Program-made: the position numbers and the translations under genes
Part shown: positions 1 through 7,579 of the stretch, in pieces
How the letters are laid out: the number at the start of each line of letters is the position of its first letter
How positions within the stretch are numbered: position 1 is the first letter of the stretch
The notes under the pieces: model-generated
The model's database searches: none
What the model was told of the DNA's origin: nothing
Seen by the model: only the letters and a program-made list of their open reading frames with translations
Assembly: GCA_009773995.1 (NCBI GenBank)
Contig: VSMY01000009.1
Coordinates: 1-34,687, forward strand
DNA from: Oscillibacter sp.
Lineage (GTDB): Bacteria; Bacillota; Clostridia; Oscillospirales; Oscillospiraceae
DNA: 34,687 nt
Direction of reading: 5' to 3'

Positions 1-1
1 C

Positions 2-1636
2 CCGGAGCCCATCGGCCCCGAGCCCACCCTCTGGGAGGCGGCCCACGACGCCCGGCAGCTTTACATCCGCCGGAGGCACACGGTGCTCCTGCCCCTGGTG
101 ACGGCCCTGCCCCCCACCGTCTTCCTGCTCTTGGAGCGGTACCAGGTGAAGGTGCCCTACTGGTCCGGGGACCGGGAGGTCCAATGCGCCGTCCTGCTGG
201 CCTGCCTGGGGCTGACGGCCCTGCTGTGCCGCCACGTCTTCATCAAGGGCTTCGGCATGCTGCTGCGCCGCCGGTGCGTGGCCGAGCTGCTGGTGTCCCT
301 CTCCGTCCTGGTCTCAGGGCTGGACTGCGCCGCCCGGCTTCTGGGCGGGCGGACCGGCGGAGCCATGCCCTACGCCTCCGTCAGCTGTTTGGGGCTGGTG
401 TTTGCCCAGTGGGGCGTCCGCCGGGAGAGCAAGGGGAATTACGACATGCTCCGGGCCGCCTCCCTGGACGAGGACCCGCCCTATCTGGTGGCCGCCACCT
501 CCCAGGGGGCCTGCAAGCAGCGGGGGTCCGTCCCCGGCTTCTTCACCACCGCCGCCCGAAGCGACGCCGCCACCCTCTGGCAGACGGCCCTGCTGCCCGC
601 CTTTCTGGCGGCGGCCCTGGTCTTCGCGGGCTTGAGCTCCGCGGGACAGGAGCGGGGCGGGGACTTCCTTCTGAACCTCTCCGCCATTCTCCCGGCGGCG
701 GCCACCTTCTCCCTGCCCCTGTGCTGGGCCCTGCCCTGGTCCAAGCTGTCGGAGCACCTGCAAAGGACCGGCTGCGCCGTGGCGGGCTGGTCCGGGGCCC
801 AGAAGATCAGCGCCAAGCGGCGGATGATCGTCACCGACTCGGATCTCTTCCCCCCCGGCGCGGTCCAGCTTAACGGCCGGAAGCTCTTCGCCGAGACCCA
901 GGAACAGGCCGTCTCCCTGGCGGCCTCCATGGCCCGTGCCGCAGGCAGCGGCCTGGAGCGCCTCTTCAACAGCCTGGTCCGCAGCGAGGGGGGCCGCTAT
1001 GAGAAGGTGGACGACTTCAGCTTCTACGAGGAGGGCGGCTGGTCCGGGACCATCAAGGGCGAGTCCGTGCTGATGGGCGGCGCGTCCTTCATGCGGAAGA
1101 TGAATGTGAAGCTGCCCGCGGACGTGAACCTGAAAACCGGCGTGTTCCTGGCGGTGGATAAGGAGCTCATCGCGGTCTTCGCCGTGAAGTACAGCCCCTC
1201 GGAAAACGTGGACTTCGCCATGAAGCTGATGCAGCGCAGCCGCATCCAGCCCATCCTGGCCTCCCGGGACCCCAATATCACCCCCTCCCTCATCAAGCGG
1301 AAGTTCAGCCGGGGCGCGCACATGGAATACCCCGGCCTCTCGGAGCGCATCGCCCTCAGCGAGGCGGAGAAGGACCGGGACCTGCCCCGGGCCCTGCTGT
1401 TCCGGGAGGGGCTGCTGCCCTACGCGGAGACGGTGGCGGGGAGCCTCCGGCTCTGCAAAGCCGTCCGCCGGGCGGCGGCCATCTCGCTGCTGGGAAGCTG
1501 GGCGGGGACCCTGCTGACCTTCTACCTCACCAGCCTGGGGGCTTATGAGCTCCTGAACCCCCTGGCTTTGGAGGTTTTCCTGCTGCTGTGGACCCTGCCG
1601 GTGCTGCTGATGGCGGACTGGACGGGGCGCTATTAA
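2..1636 (+). CDS. Degenerate P-type-ATPase-like membrane protein (5' end outside window)
   Basis: The reading frame is open from base 2, so the start lies upstream; the GTG at 83 is only an internal codon. Numbering from that GTG, there are hydrophobic stretches near residues 35-50, 65-85, 165-190 and 195-220 and two more near the C-terminus (about 465-515). The order resembles a heavy-metal P-type ATPase: membrane pair, phosphorylation region, nucleotide-binding region (ESVLMGGASFM near 330) and a hinge-like region near 360-400. The catalytic signature is lost: where DKTGT is expected the protein has an Asp (residue 252) followed by SDLF, the CPC-type membrane motif is absent, and the hinge TGD motif reads ASRD. 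It is therefore probably a non-pumping paralogue. It sits just ahead of a HAD phosphatase. The family assignment rests on motif spacing only. Confidence 0.6.
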   Translation, partial: PEPIGPEPTLWEAAHDARQLYIRRRHTVLLPLVTALPPTVFLLLERYQVKVPYWSGDREVQCAVLLACLGLTALLCRHVFIKGFGMLLRRRCVAELLVSLSVLVSGLDCAARLLGGRTGGAMPYASVSCLGLVFAQWGVRRESKGNYDMLRAASLDEDPPYLVAATSQGACKQRGSVPGFFTTAARSDAATLWQTALLPAFLAAALVFAGLSSAGQERGGDFLLNLSAILPAAATFSLPLCWALPWSKLSEHLQRTGCAVAGWSGAQKISAKRRMIVTDSDLFPPGAVQLNGRKLFAETQEQAVSLAASMARAAGSGLERLFNSLVRSEGGRYEKVDDFSFYEEGGWSGTIKGESVLMGGASFMRKMNVKLPADVNLKTGVFLAVDKELIAVFAVKYSPSENVDFAMKLMQRSRIQPILASRDPNITPSLIKRKFSRGAHMEYPGLSERIALSEAEKDRDLPRALLFREGLLPYAETVAGSLRLCKAVRRAAAISLLGSWAGTLLTFYLTSLGAYELLNPLALEVFLLLWTLPVLLMADWTGRY

Positions 1637-1653
1637 AACGAGGAGATGATTCC

Positions 1654-2499
1654 ATGGGAAAATTCGACGGCGTGCTGCTGGCCAGCGACTTTGACAACAC
1701 GCTTTTATACACCGAGGACTCCCTGCGCACCGGCGCGCCCCTCCCGCCCCTGCCGGAGCGGAACCGGGAGGCCCTGGCATACTTCATGGCCCAGGGGGGC
1801 CGCTTCGCCATCGCCACGGGCCGGGCCCTGCCGGCCTTTCTCCGCCACGCGGGAGACGTTCCCATGAACGCCCCCGGCGTGGTGTGCAACGGCGCGGCCA
1901 TCTATGACTTTGAAACGGGTGAATACCTGGAGACCGCTATGCTGGACGCCGCCGCCCGGCAGCGGGGCCAGGCGGCCCTGGACCGCTTCCCCGGCGTGGC
2001 GGTGGAGGCGTACCACATTGACAATATCATCCACGTGGTCCGCCCCAACGAAATCTCCCGCCAGCACGAGCACATGACCCACGCGGAGCTGACGGAGGCC
2101 CCCTCCCTGCCGGAGGTGCCCCTGCCCCTGGGGAAGCTTCTCTTCGAGGCGGACCACGAGACCCTGGAGAAGGTCCTGGCCTTCTTCACCGGCCAGGGCT
2201 GGGCAAAGGACTACGAGCTGATCTTCTCCGTCTCCCACCTGCTGGAAATGACCATTAAGGGGGCCAGCAAGGGCGGCATGGTCCGCCGCCTGGCCAAACG
2301 GCTTGGAATCCCCATGGAGCACGTCTACTGCGCCGGGGACGAGGCCAACGACCTCTCCATGCTCCAGGCCGCCGCGGAGGGCTTCGCCCCTGCCAACGCC
2401 TCCCCCGCCGTCCGGGCCTCCGGGGCCACCGTGGTCTGCGACGCCCGGGAGGGGGCTATTGCGGAGGTCATTGCGGCCCTGGATAAAAAGTACTCCTGA
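1654..2499 (+). CDS. Cof-type HAD-superfamily phosphatase
   Basis: A 281-residue cytoplasmic HAD hydrolase of the Cof/type IIB class, which typically dephosphorylates sugar phosphates, nucleotides or cofactor phosphates. Motif I is SDFDNTL with the nucleophile and acid at D12 and D14. A Lys-containing motif follows (GASKGGMV, about residue 205), and motif IV is AGDEANDLSML near residue 228. The cap domain lies between motifs I and IV. The ATG at 1654 is preferred over upstream in-frame codons because GAGGAG lies just ahead of it. It starts 17 bases after the preceding gene stops, so the two are probably co-transcribed. The substrate cannot be read from the sequence. Confidence 0.88.
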   Translation: MGKFDGVLLASDFDNTLLYTEDSLRTGAPLPPLPERNREALAYFMAQGGRFAIATGRALPAFLRHAGDVPMNAPGVVCNGAAIYDFETGEYLETAMLDAAARQRGQAALDRFPGVAVEAYHIDNIIHVVRPNEISRQHEHMTHAELTEAPSLPEVPLPLGKLLFEADHETLEKVLAFFTGQGWAKDYELIFSVSHLLEMTIKGASKGGMVRRLAKRLGIPMEHVYCAGDEANDLSMLQAAAEGFAPANASPAVRASGATVVCDAREGAIAEVIAALDKKYS

Positions 2500-2507
2500 A
2501 ATACCGC

Positions 2508-2531
2508 AAGCCCCGGCGGAAGCCGGGGCTT
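2508..2531 (+). terminator. GC-rich hairpin after the HAD gene
   Basis: A perfect 10-bp stem (AAGCCCCGGC / GCCGGGGCTT) with a GGAA loop, 8 bases after the HAD stop codon. There is no U-tract, so it may act as a weak or Rho-type terminator or a 3' stabiliser. Its last two bases are the first two bases of the next promoter's -35 box. Confidence 0.5.
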
Positions 2532-2558
2532 GACAAATGGGGCGGGGCGCCCTATAAT
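2530..2558 (+). promoter_or_regulatory. Consensus sigma-A promoter for the structured RNA
   Basis: TTGACA at 2530-2535 and TATAAT at 2553-2558 with a 17-base spacer: both boxes and the spacing are exact consensus. Transcription should start near 2565. There is no good coding region downstream before the terminator at 2794, so the product is an RNA. Confidence 0.85.
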
Positions 2559-2564
2559 GAATCT

Positions 2565-2820
2565 AGAAGGGCGCCGTCGGCAGGCGGTTGGTCCCGGTTA
2601 GTGGTTTACTTTCATGAAGAAACCGTCACCGGCCAGGGTGGCGGTTTCTGCTCTTCACAACGATCGTAACGGTGAACCGCCCGATATGTAATGTGATTCG
2701 CATTCAGCTCCACCCCCTTCCAAAAGGGAGTGACCAACCGCCTGCCATTTGGCGCCTGCCGACATTTTAACACAGCTCTCGGGGAAAGGCAAGCCCGGCG
2801 GGTCCTCCGCCGGGTTTTTT
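2565..2820 (+). ncRNA. Structured noncoding RNA of unknown class (raiA-like or 6S-like candidate)
   Basis: The roughly 255-base unit is bounded by a consensus promoter and an intrinsic terminator and has no convincing open frame. Its ends close on each other: 2579-2593 pairs perfectly with 2732-2746 (15 bp), and GGCGCC at 2570-2575 can pair with 2751-2756 outside it. A strong internal hairpin (GAAACCGTCACC with GGTGGCGGTTTC) lies at about 2619-2649. A second partner for the 5' arm exists, since 2576-2586 also pairs with 2753-2763, so two closing helices compete. Overall layout and size fit a free-standing abundant RNA of Firmicutes such as raiA or 6S, but I cannot assign the class from memory of consensus. 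It lacks the SRP RNA GGAAGGAAGCAGC-type core and RNase P hallmarks. Confidence 0.72.
2794..2820 (+). terminator. Intrinsic terminator of the structured RNA
   Basis: The stem CCCGGCGG (2794-2801) / CCGCCGGG (2807-2814) with a GTCCT loop is followed directly by six T residues. Confidence 0.88.
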
Positions 2821-2833
2821 CTGTCTCCGCCCC

Positions 2834-2861
2834 TTGCAATTTCCCGTGAGCGTGCTACAAT
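2834..2861 (+). promoter_or_regulatory. Promoter of the ior operon
   Basis: TTGCAA (2834-2839), 16-base spacer, TACAAT (2856-2861). It lies between the RNA terminator and the iorA ribosome site (GAGAGGG near 2902). Confidence 0.65.
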
Positions 2862-2921
2862 AAACGCCGTAGTAAACAAACGCGACGAAACAATTTCTGA
2901 AGAGAGGGTGACACAAGCAGC

Positions 2922-4805
2922 ATGGAATGGACAATGACGGCCAACGCCCCCGGTCAGGTATGCCTGATGCAGGGCAACGAGGCCATTGTACGGGGCGCGG
3001 TGGAGGCCGGGATCAACTTCGCCGCCTCCTATCCCGGCTCCCCCTCCTCCCAGGTGCTGGGGATGCTGGGCAAAATCGCCCGGGAGCGGGGCTTCTACGC
3101 GGAGTGGTCCACCAACGAGGTCTGCGCCCTGCAGGCCTGCACCGGCGCGTCCCTGGCCAACGGCCGGGCCCTGTGCGTGGTGAAGCAGAACGGCCTTTTG
3201 TGCGTGGCGGACGCGCTCCACTGCGCCGCCCAGGCCGGGGTGAAGGGGGGCCTTGTGATCGTCTCCAGCGACGACCCCAGCGCCCACTCCTCCACCAACG
3301 AGTTCGACTCCCGCTGGCAGGCCATGTCGGCGGGCATCCCCCTGCTGGAGCCCACCACCATGCAGGAGGCCAAGGACATGATTCCCTACGCCTTCGACCT
3401 TTCCGAGCAGGTGGGGCAGATCGTGCTGATCCGGGTGACCACCCGGGTGTGCCACGGCCGGGGCAACGTGGTCCTGGGTCCCCTGCCGGAGAAGCCCCGG
3501 GCCCTGGAGCGGGTGAAGGAGTGGGACCGGATGGTCTGCGTCTCCTACATGCACGGCCCGGCCCTCCAGAAGCTGGAGCAGCTCCGGGAGCGCTTCGAGT
3601 CCAGCCCCTGCAACCACTACGAGGGCCCGGAGGCCCCGAAAAAGCTGGTCATCGCCGGGGGCACCGGGCGGCTCTACGGCCAGGAGGCTCTCCGCCGCCT
3701 GGGTGTGGACCGGGAGACCGGCTTCATGGCCCTGGGGACCCTCTGGCCCCTGCCGGAGGCCTACATATTAAAGCGCCTCCGCACGGCGGAGGAGGTCCTG
3801 ATCTTGGAAGAGGTGGACCCCTTCCTGGAGCGGGCCGTTCAGGCCCTGGCGGGCCGGGAGGGCCTGCGGGTCAAATTCCTGGGCCGGGGCGACGCCCTGC
3901 CGCCCTTCGGCGAGCTGGACCCGGACGTGGTTACCGCCGCCATCTGTAAGCTCACCGGCGCGGCCCTGCCCGCGAAGAAGCCCACCGGCGAGCTGGAGCT
4001 CCCCGTTCGGGAGATGAGCTTCTGCGCCGGCTGCCCCCACCGGGCCACCTTCTACCTCCTGAAACGGGCCATGCGCCAGGAGAAGCATCCCGGCGTCGTC
4101 GTGGGCGACATCGGCTGCTACTTCATGGCGGGCCAGTCCGCCGGGCAGTACGCCTGGCAGACCTGCAACTGCATGGGCTCCGGCGTCAGCGTGGCCGAGG
4201 GCCTGGGCCAGCTCACCAACTACGGCCTGGACCAGAAGGTAGTCACCATGTGCGGCGACTCCACCTTCTTCCACACCATCCTCCCCGGATTGGTCAACGC
4301 CACGTATCACAACGCCAATATGCTCCTCATCGTCCTGGACAACTCCGCCACGGCCATGACGGGCTTCCAGCCCCATCCGGGCACGGGCCTCACCGCCATG
4401 GGGGACCACGTGAAGCCCATGGACATCCCCAAGATTCTGGACGCGGTGGGCTGCAAGGTGGAGGTAGCCGACCCCTTCGACGTGGTGGAGGCGGAAAAGA
4501 CCCTCCGCCGGATGCTGGACCAGCCGGGGATGAACGTCCTCATCATGCGCCAGCCCTGCGCCACGCTGATGACTAAGGAGCGGAGCAAAAAACCCGTCCG
4601 GGTCTATGTGGACCAGGACGTGTGCATCGGGGACGGCTGCGGCTGCGACAAGTACTGCTCCCGGGTCTGGGGCTGCCCCGGCAACACCTGGGACTTTAAG
4701 AAAAACAAGGCGCTCATCGACCCCGTCACCTGCGTTGGGTGCGGCGTGTGCGCCAAGCTCTGCCCCTCCGGGGCCATCAAAGTGGAAGGAGGCGAGGAGG
4801 CATGA
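2922..4805 (+). CDS. iorA: Indolepyruvate:ferredoxin oxidoreductase, alpha subunit
   Basis: The 627-residue alpha subunit of the thiamine-diphosphate enzyme that oxidatively decarboxylates aryl pyruvates from Trp, Phe and Tyr to aryl-acyl-CoA, reducing ferredoxin. The N-terminal pyruvate-oxidoreductase-like domain begins near residue 15. The TPP-binding region has CAGCPH (about residue 367), GDIG (about 393) and GDSTFFH with a downstream Asn-rich stretch (about 445-475). The C-terminus carries two ferredoxin-type clusters: CIGDGCGCDKYC and CVGCGVCAKLCPSGAI, near residues 567-620. Length and order match the family. GAGAGGG sits about 13 bases before the ATG; an in-frame ATG at 2934 is a possible alternative. 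The stop overlaps the iorB start (ATGA), so the subunits are translationally coupled. Confidence 0.96.
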   Translation: MEWTMTANAPGQVCLMQGNEAIVRGAVEAGINFAASYPGSPSSQVLGMLGKIARERGFYAEWSTNEVCALQACTGASLANGRALCVVKQNGLLCVADALHCAAQAGVKGGLVIVSSDDPSAHSSTNEFDSRWQAMSAGIPLLEPTTMQEAKDMIPYAFDLSEQVGQIVLIRVTTRVCHGRGNVVLGPLPEKPRALERVKEWDRMVCVSYMHGPALQKLEQLRERFESSPCNHYEGPEAPKKLVIAGGTGRLYGQEALRRLGVDRETGFMALGTLWPLPEAYILKRLRTAEEVLILEEVDPFLERAVQALAGREGLRVKFLGRGDALPPFGELDPDVVTAAICKLTGAALPAKKPTGELELPVREMSFCAGCPHRATFYLLKRAMRQEKHPGVVVGDIGCYFMAGQSAGQYAWQTCNCMGSGVSVAEGLGQLTNYGLDQKVVTMCGDSTFFHTILPGLVNATYHNANMLLIVLDNSATAMTGFQPHPGTGLTAMGDHVKPMDIPKILDAVGCKVEVADPFDVVEAEKTLRRMLDQPGMNVLIMRQPCATLMTKERSKKPVRVYVDQDVCIGDGCGCDKYCSRVWGCPGNTWDFKKNKALIDPVTCVGCGVCAKLCPSGAIKVEGGEEA

Positions 4806-5425
4806 AGCTGAAATACGATCCCCTGAACATCGTGGTCTGCGGCATCGGCGGGCAGGGCAACGTGCTGGCCGCCGAGACCTTGGGCGCCGCCATGTGCGAC
4901 CGGGGCTGCCGGGTGGCCGTGGGGGAGACCTACGGCGCTTCCCAGCGGGGCGGCTCCGTCATGAGCCACGTCCGGGTCTCCGAGAAATGGGACCCCAGCG
5001 TGCTGATTCCCGCCGGAGAGGCCCACATCATCATCGGCTTCGAGCCCCTGGAGACCCTGCGCATCGCCCGGAAGTACGCCGGGGCGGACACGGTCACCGT
5101 CTACGACCCCCGGCCCGTCTATCCCCTGGGCGTTCTCCAGGGCGTCCAGACCTACCCGCCCCTGGAGGAGCTCCAGGCGGAGATTGAACAGCTCTCCACC
5201 CTGGCTCTGGCCATCCCGGCGGCGGACATCGCCATGGAGGCCGGGGACTCCCGCGCCGCCAACATCGCCCTCCTCGGCGCGTTCAGCCAGCTGGAGGCCG
5301 CCCCGCTGAACAGCGAGGACCTGGAGAAAATCCTGGCCCAGCGCTTCCAGGGCAAGGTGCTGGAGCTGAACCAAAAAGCTTTCGCCATGGGCCGGGAGGC
5401 CGCGAAGAAAGGGGGCGCGGTGTGA
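4802..5425 (+). CDS. iorB: Indolepyruvate:ferredoxin oxidoreductase, beta subunit
   Basis: The 207-residue beta subunit, partner of IorA in the cytoplasm. The N-terminus has the family signature VVCGIGGQGNVLAAE (residues about 10-24), followed by ETYGASQRGGSVMSHVR (about 42-58), as expected for the gamma-type domain of 2-oxoacid:ferredoxin oxidoreductases. The ATG at 4802 overlaps the iorA stop codon and follows GGAGGCGAGGAG. The gene ends in TGATG, overlapping the next small gene. With iorA it forms the complete two-subunit enzyme. Confidence 0.95.
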   Translation: MKLKYDPLNIVVCGIGGQGNVLAAETLGAAMCDRGCRVAVGETYGASQRGGSVMSHVRVSEKWDPSVLIPAGEAHIIIGFEPLETLRIARKYAGADTVTVYDPRPVYPLGVLQGVQTYPPLEELQAEIEQLSTLALAIPAADIAMEAGDSRAANIALLGAFSQLEAAPLNSEDLEKILAQRFQGKVLELNQKAFAMGREAAKKGGAV

Positions 5426-5682
5426 TGGAGACCATTCGCGTTGTGTTCCGCCACCCCCAGGGCAAGGCTCCCCTGACGCTGGAGCTCCCCCGAGACACTC
5501 AATTTTCCGCCCTGACGCCGCTGCTCTACGAAAACCATTTTGTGGAGCAGCAGAAGCCGGGCTGGCGCTGCCTCTATCAGGAGCATCTGTGCGGCATGAA
5601 GCACCGGCTCTGCGACTACGTGCCGGAGGACGCGGAGGAGATCGTCCTGGACCTCTTCGGCTTCTCCCAGGTGCTGGTGTAA
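5425..5682 (+). CDS. Small beta-grasp (ubiquitin-like) protein candidate in the ior operon
   Basis: An 85-residue protein that I do not recognise as a named family. The pattern METIRVVF, then a turn, LTLELPRDTQFSALTPLL and a C-terminal EEIVLDLFGFSQ resembles a ubiquitin-like beta-grasp fold of the YukD/EsaB sort: strand, strand, helix and a late short strand after a Leu-Cys-Asp-Tyr turn. It has three Cys but no clear metal motif, no signal peptide and no membrane segment. The ATG at 5425 overlaps the iorB TGA; a GTG at 5422 is also possible. Its tight coupling suggests a role in assembling or regulating the oxidoreductase or the FrhB-like partner, which is an inference. Confidence 0.75.
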   Translation: METIRVVFRHPQGKAPLTLELPRDTQFSALTPLLYENHFVEQQKPGWRCLYQEHLCGMKHRLCDYVPEDAEEIVLDLFGFSQVLV

Positions 5683-5698
5683 AGGAGGAGATGGGAAC

Positions 5699-6817
5699 AT
5701 GTTAAGTACGATTGCGTTGGACACCCAGGTCCTCCGTCCGGGCCTGTGCACCGGCTGCGGGGCCTGCCAGGGCCTGTGCCCCTACTGGGGCAGCGTGGAC
5801 GGGCGGACCGTCTGCTTCTTCGACTGCGAGCGGACCGACGGCCGCTGCCAGCGCTTCTGCCCCCGGATGCCCACCGACCTGGACGCCCTGCGGAAGCGGT
5901 TTTTCCCGGAGAAGTCCATCCTCCCGGAGATCGGCCCCTTCCGCGGGCTCTACCTGACCCGTGCCGCCGACGAATCCATCCGGGCCAAGGCCCAGCACGG
6001 CGGCAGCATGACCGCCCTGGTGGAGCTGGCCCTAAAGGAGGGCTTCATCGACGCGGCGGTCCTGACCCGCTCCCAGGGCGGGCTGAATCCCGAGGGTGTG
6101 CTGGCCGCCACGGCGGAGGAGGTCCGGGCCTGTTCCGGCTCCAGCTTCCAGGTGCCGCCCACCCTGGCGGCGCTGAACCGGGCTTTGAAAGAGGACCAAT
6201 ACCACAGCATCGGCGTGGTGGGCACCCCCTGCAAGACCCTGGCGGTCTATAAGATGAAAGCGAACCCCCTGCCGGAGAACGACAACCACGCCGGAAACAT
6301 CGGCATGGTGTTCGGCCTCTTCTGCGGCTGGGGCCTGGACTGGGACGGCCTGAACGCCTTGGCGGCGAACCACGCCGACCCGGCCAAGGTCTCCCATGTG
6401 GACATTCCCCCCAGCAAGTACCACTCCCTGGAGCTCCGGGAGGACGGGGAGACCGTTTCCGTCAACCTGGACGAGGTGACCCCCCTGGTCCGCTCCGGGT
6501 GCCGGTACTGCGCCGATATGACGGCGGAGTTCGCGGACCTCTCCATCGGCGGCGCCCGGAGCGCCGACGGCTGGGACGTGGACAAGGGCTGGAACCAGAT
6601 CATCGTCCGCTCGGAACGGGGTCAACAGCTTCTGGACCTGGCCCGGGAGAAGGGCGTGCTGGAGTTCAAGGACGCCATGGAGGGCGGCTTGGAGAAGCTC
6701 AAGAAAGCGTCTCTCGGAAAGAAGCGCACGGCGGTCAAGAACCTCCGGGAGCTCACCGGAAAGCCGGACGACCTGGGGTATCTGAATCCGAACCGGGCGA
6801 TGTTCCAGGACCTGTAA
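5699..6817 (+). CDS. FrhB-like (coenzyme F420 hydrogenase beta family) iron-sulfur flavoprotein
   Basis: A 372-residue cytoplasmic redox protein. The N-terminus has a ferredoxin-type site CTGCGACQGLCPYWG (residues about 18-32) and a second Cys group (CERTDGRCQRFCP, about 43-55). The FrhB core follows, with the GGSMTAL segment near residue 101 and GVVGTPCKTL near 175. Members of this family bind FAD and pass electrons between ferredoxin-like donors and a soluble acceptor; Clostridia normally lack F420, so the acceptor is probably different. The start follows AAAGGAGGAG by 8 bases. Its place directly after iorAB suggests it receives electrons from the oxidoreductase, or acts on reduced ferredoxin in the same pathway. 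The acceptor is unknown. Confidence 0.88.
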   Translation: MLSTIALDTQVLRPGLCTGCGACQGLCPYWGSVDGRTVCFFDCERTDGRCQRFCPRMPTDLDALRKRFFPEKSILPEIGPFRGLYLTRAADESIRAKAQHGGSMTALVELALKEGFIDAAVLTRSQGGLNPEGVLAATAEEVRACSGSSFQVPPTLAALNRALKEDQYHSIGVVGTPCKTLAVYKMKANPLPENDNHAGNIGMVFGLFCGWGLDWDGLNALAANHADPAKVSHVDIPPSKYHSLELREDGETVSVNLDEVTPLVRSGCRYCADMTAEFADLSIGGARSADGWDVDKGWNQIIVRSERGQQLLDLAREKGVLEFKDAMEGGLEKLKKASLGKKRTAVKNLRELTGKPDDLGYLNPNRAMFQDL

Positions 6818-6830
6818 ATATGAAATGAAG

Positions 6831-6863
6831 AGGCGCGCCCTGGTAAGGGCGCGCCTATTTTTT
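6831..6863. terminator. Bidirectional terminator between the ior operon and the GNAT gene
   Basis: The perfect 10-bp stem AGGCGCGCCC / GGGCGCGCCT has a TGGTAA loop and is followed by ATTTTTT on the plus strand. The stop codon of the convergent GNAT gene lies inside the right arm, so both genes share it. Confidence 0.85.
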
Positions 6864-7304
6864 AAGAGCCATATCCAGAAGCACCATGTCCGTCAGCCGC
6901 CGCCCCGCCTCATAGATGGGATGGTCGTAATGTTCGAGAAAGAAATCCTTGATCCGGCCGCACTCCCGGAAGCCGCAGGCTTCGTAAAACGGCACCGTCA
7001 GCGGACTGTCCCCGGTGCCCACGAGAAGACGCCTTCCCCGTCCCCGGCACTGCCGGGCCGCGTGCTCCACCATGGCCCTTCCATAGCCCCGCCTCCGGCT
7101 CTCCGGGGCCACGGCGAGGTTTTTGATTTCAAAATCCCCGGCTCCTTCCTCCGTCACCACACAGACGGCCCGGAGCCCGCCGTCGTACAGGGCCCACAGC
7201 GTTCCCCGGTCCAGATAGCGGTTGATCATGTCCTCCTGCTCGTCCCCCAGGAGCAGCAGCGGGAGGAAATCCCGCTTGTTGGCGGAAATTGCGCGAAATT
7301 CCAT
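6855..7304 (-). CDS. GNAT-family N-acetyltransferase
   Basis: A 149-residue single-domain GNAT enzyme, expected to transfer an acetyl group from acetyl-CoA to a small amine or a protein N-terminus. The acetyl-CoA loop SRRRGYGRAM lies at residues 69-78 after the beta-strand IKNLAVAP. The late motif VPFYEACGF (about 104-112) is typical of motif B. AAGGAGG precedes the ATG at a normal distance. The gene is convergent with the FrhB-like gene and diverges from the 60-residue gene starting at 7353. The substrate is not predictable. Confidence 0.9.
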   Translation of the reverse strand: MEFRAISANKRDFLPLLLLGDEQEDMINRYLDRGTLWALYDGGLRAVCVVTEEGAGDFEIKNLAVAPESRRRGYGRAMVEHAARQCRGRGRRLLVGTGDSPLTVPFYEACGFRECGRIKDFFLEHYDHPIYEAGRRLTDMVLLDMALKK

Positions 7305-7352
7305 GAAAGCCTCCTTGTGAAACCGGGCATTCTAAGTCCGGAGGTGATTCGG

Positions 7353-7535
7353 ATGTACGGCGTGGAATATTTGAGCCTGGAGGACCTGCTGGACCAGGAC
7401 CCTTCGGCCTATGAGTTTTTCCAGACCCTGTCCCCGGAGGTCAAGGCGCTTTTGGAGGAGGACGACGGCGTGACCTCCTTTGCCCGCCTCCAGTCCAAGA
7501 CGGCCCAGATGCGGCGGGCCGGGCTGATGGAGTGA
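7353..7535 (+). CDS. 60-residue acidic small protein
   Basis: The frame runs from ATG 7353, preceded by a strong GGAGGTGAT ribosome site, to TGA 7533-7535. A long artefactual frame antisense to the GNAT gene hides it by running into the same stop. The protein is highly acidic and helical, with no signal or membrane segment and no motif I can name: MYGVEYLSLEDLL, then SPEVKALLEEDDGV and a basic C-terminal helix. It starts 48 bases from the GNAT start, in a divergent arrangement. The terminator at 7539-7568 begins just 4 bases after its stop, which supports a real transcription unit. Confidence 0.72.
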   Translation: MYGVEYLSLEDLLDQDPSAYEFFQTLSPEVKALLEEDDGVTSFARLQSKTAQMRRAGLME

Positions 7536-7538
7536 GAA

Positions 7539-7568
7539 AAAGCCGCCTGGGTTTTCCCAGGCGGCTTT
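7539..7568. terminator. Bidirectional terminator between the 60-residue gene and the MCP gene
   Basis: The perfect 13-bp stem AAAGCCGCCTGGG / CCCAGGCGGCTTT has a TTTT loop. It carries A- and T-runs at its ends and lies between two convergent genes. Confidence 0.82.
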
Positions 7569-7579
7569 GCCCGCGGTTC

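Noticed and set aside
314..1780. 488-codon minus-strand frame opposite the first gene
   Set aside because: Low-complexity Gly/Arg/Pro composition and no ribosome site; a GC-driven shadow.
2565..2820. SRP RNA or RNase P RNA as identity of the structured RNA
   Set aside because: The conserved SRP domain IV core and the RNase P P4-type core sequences are not present.
6825..7352. Long plus-strand open frame ahead of the 60-residue protein
   Set aside because: It is antisense to the well-supported GNAT gene and runs through a terminator; only its tail from 7353 has a ribosome site.
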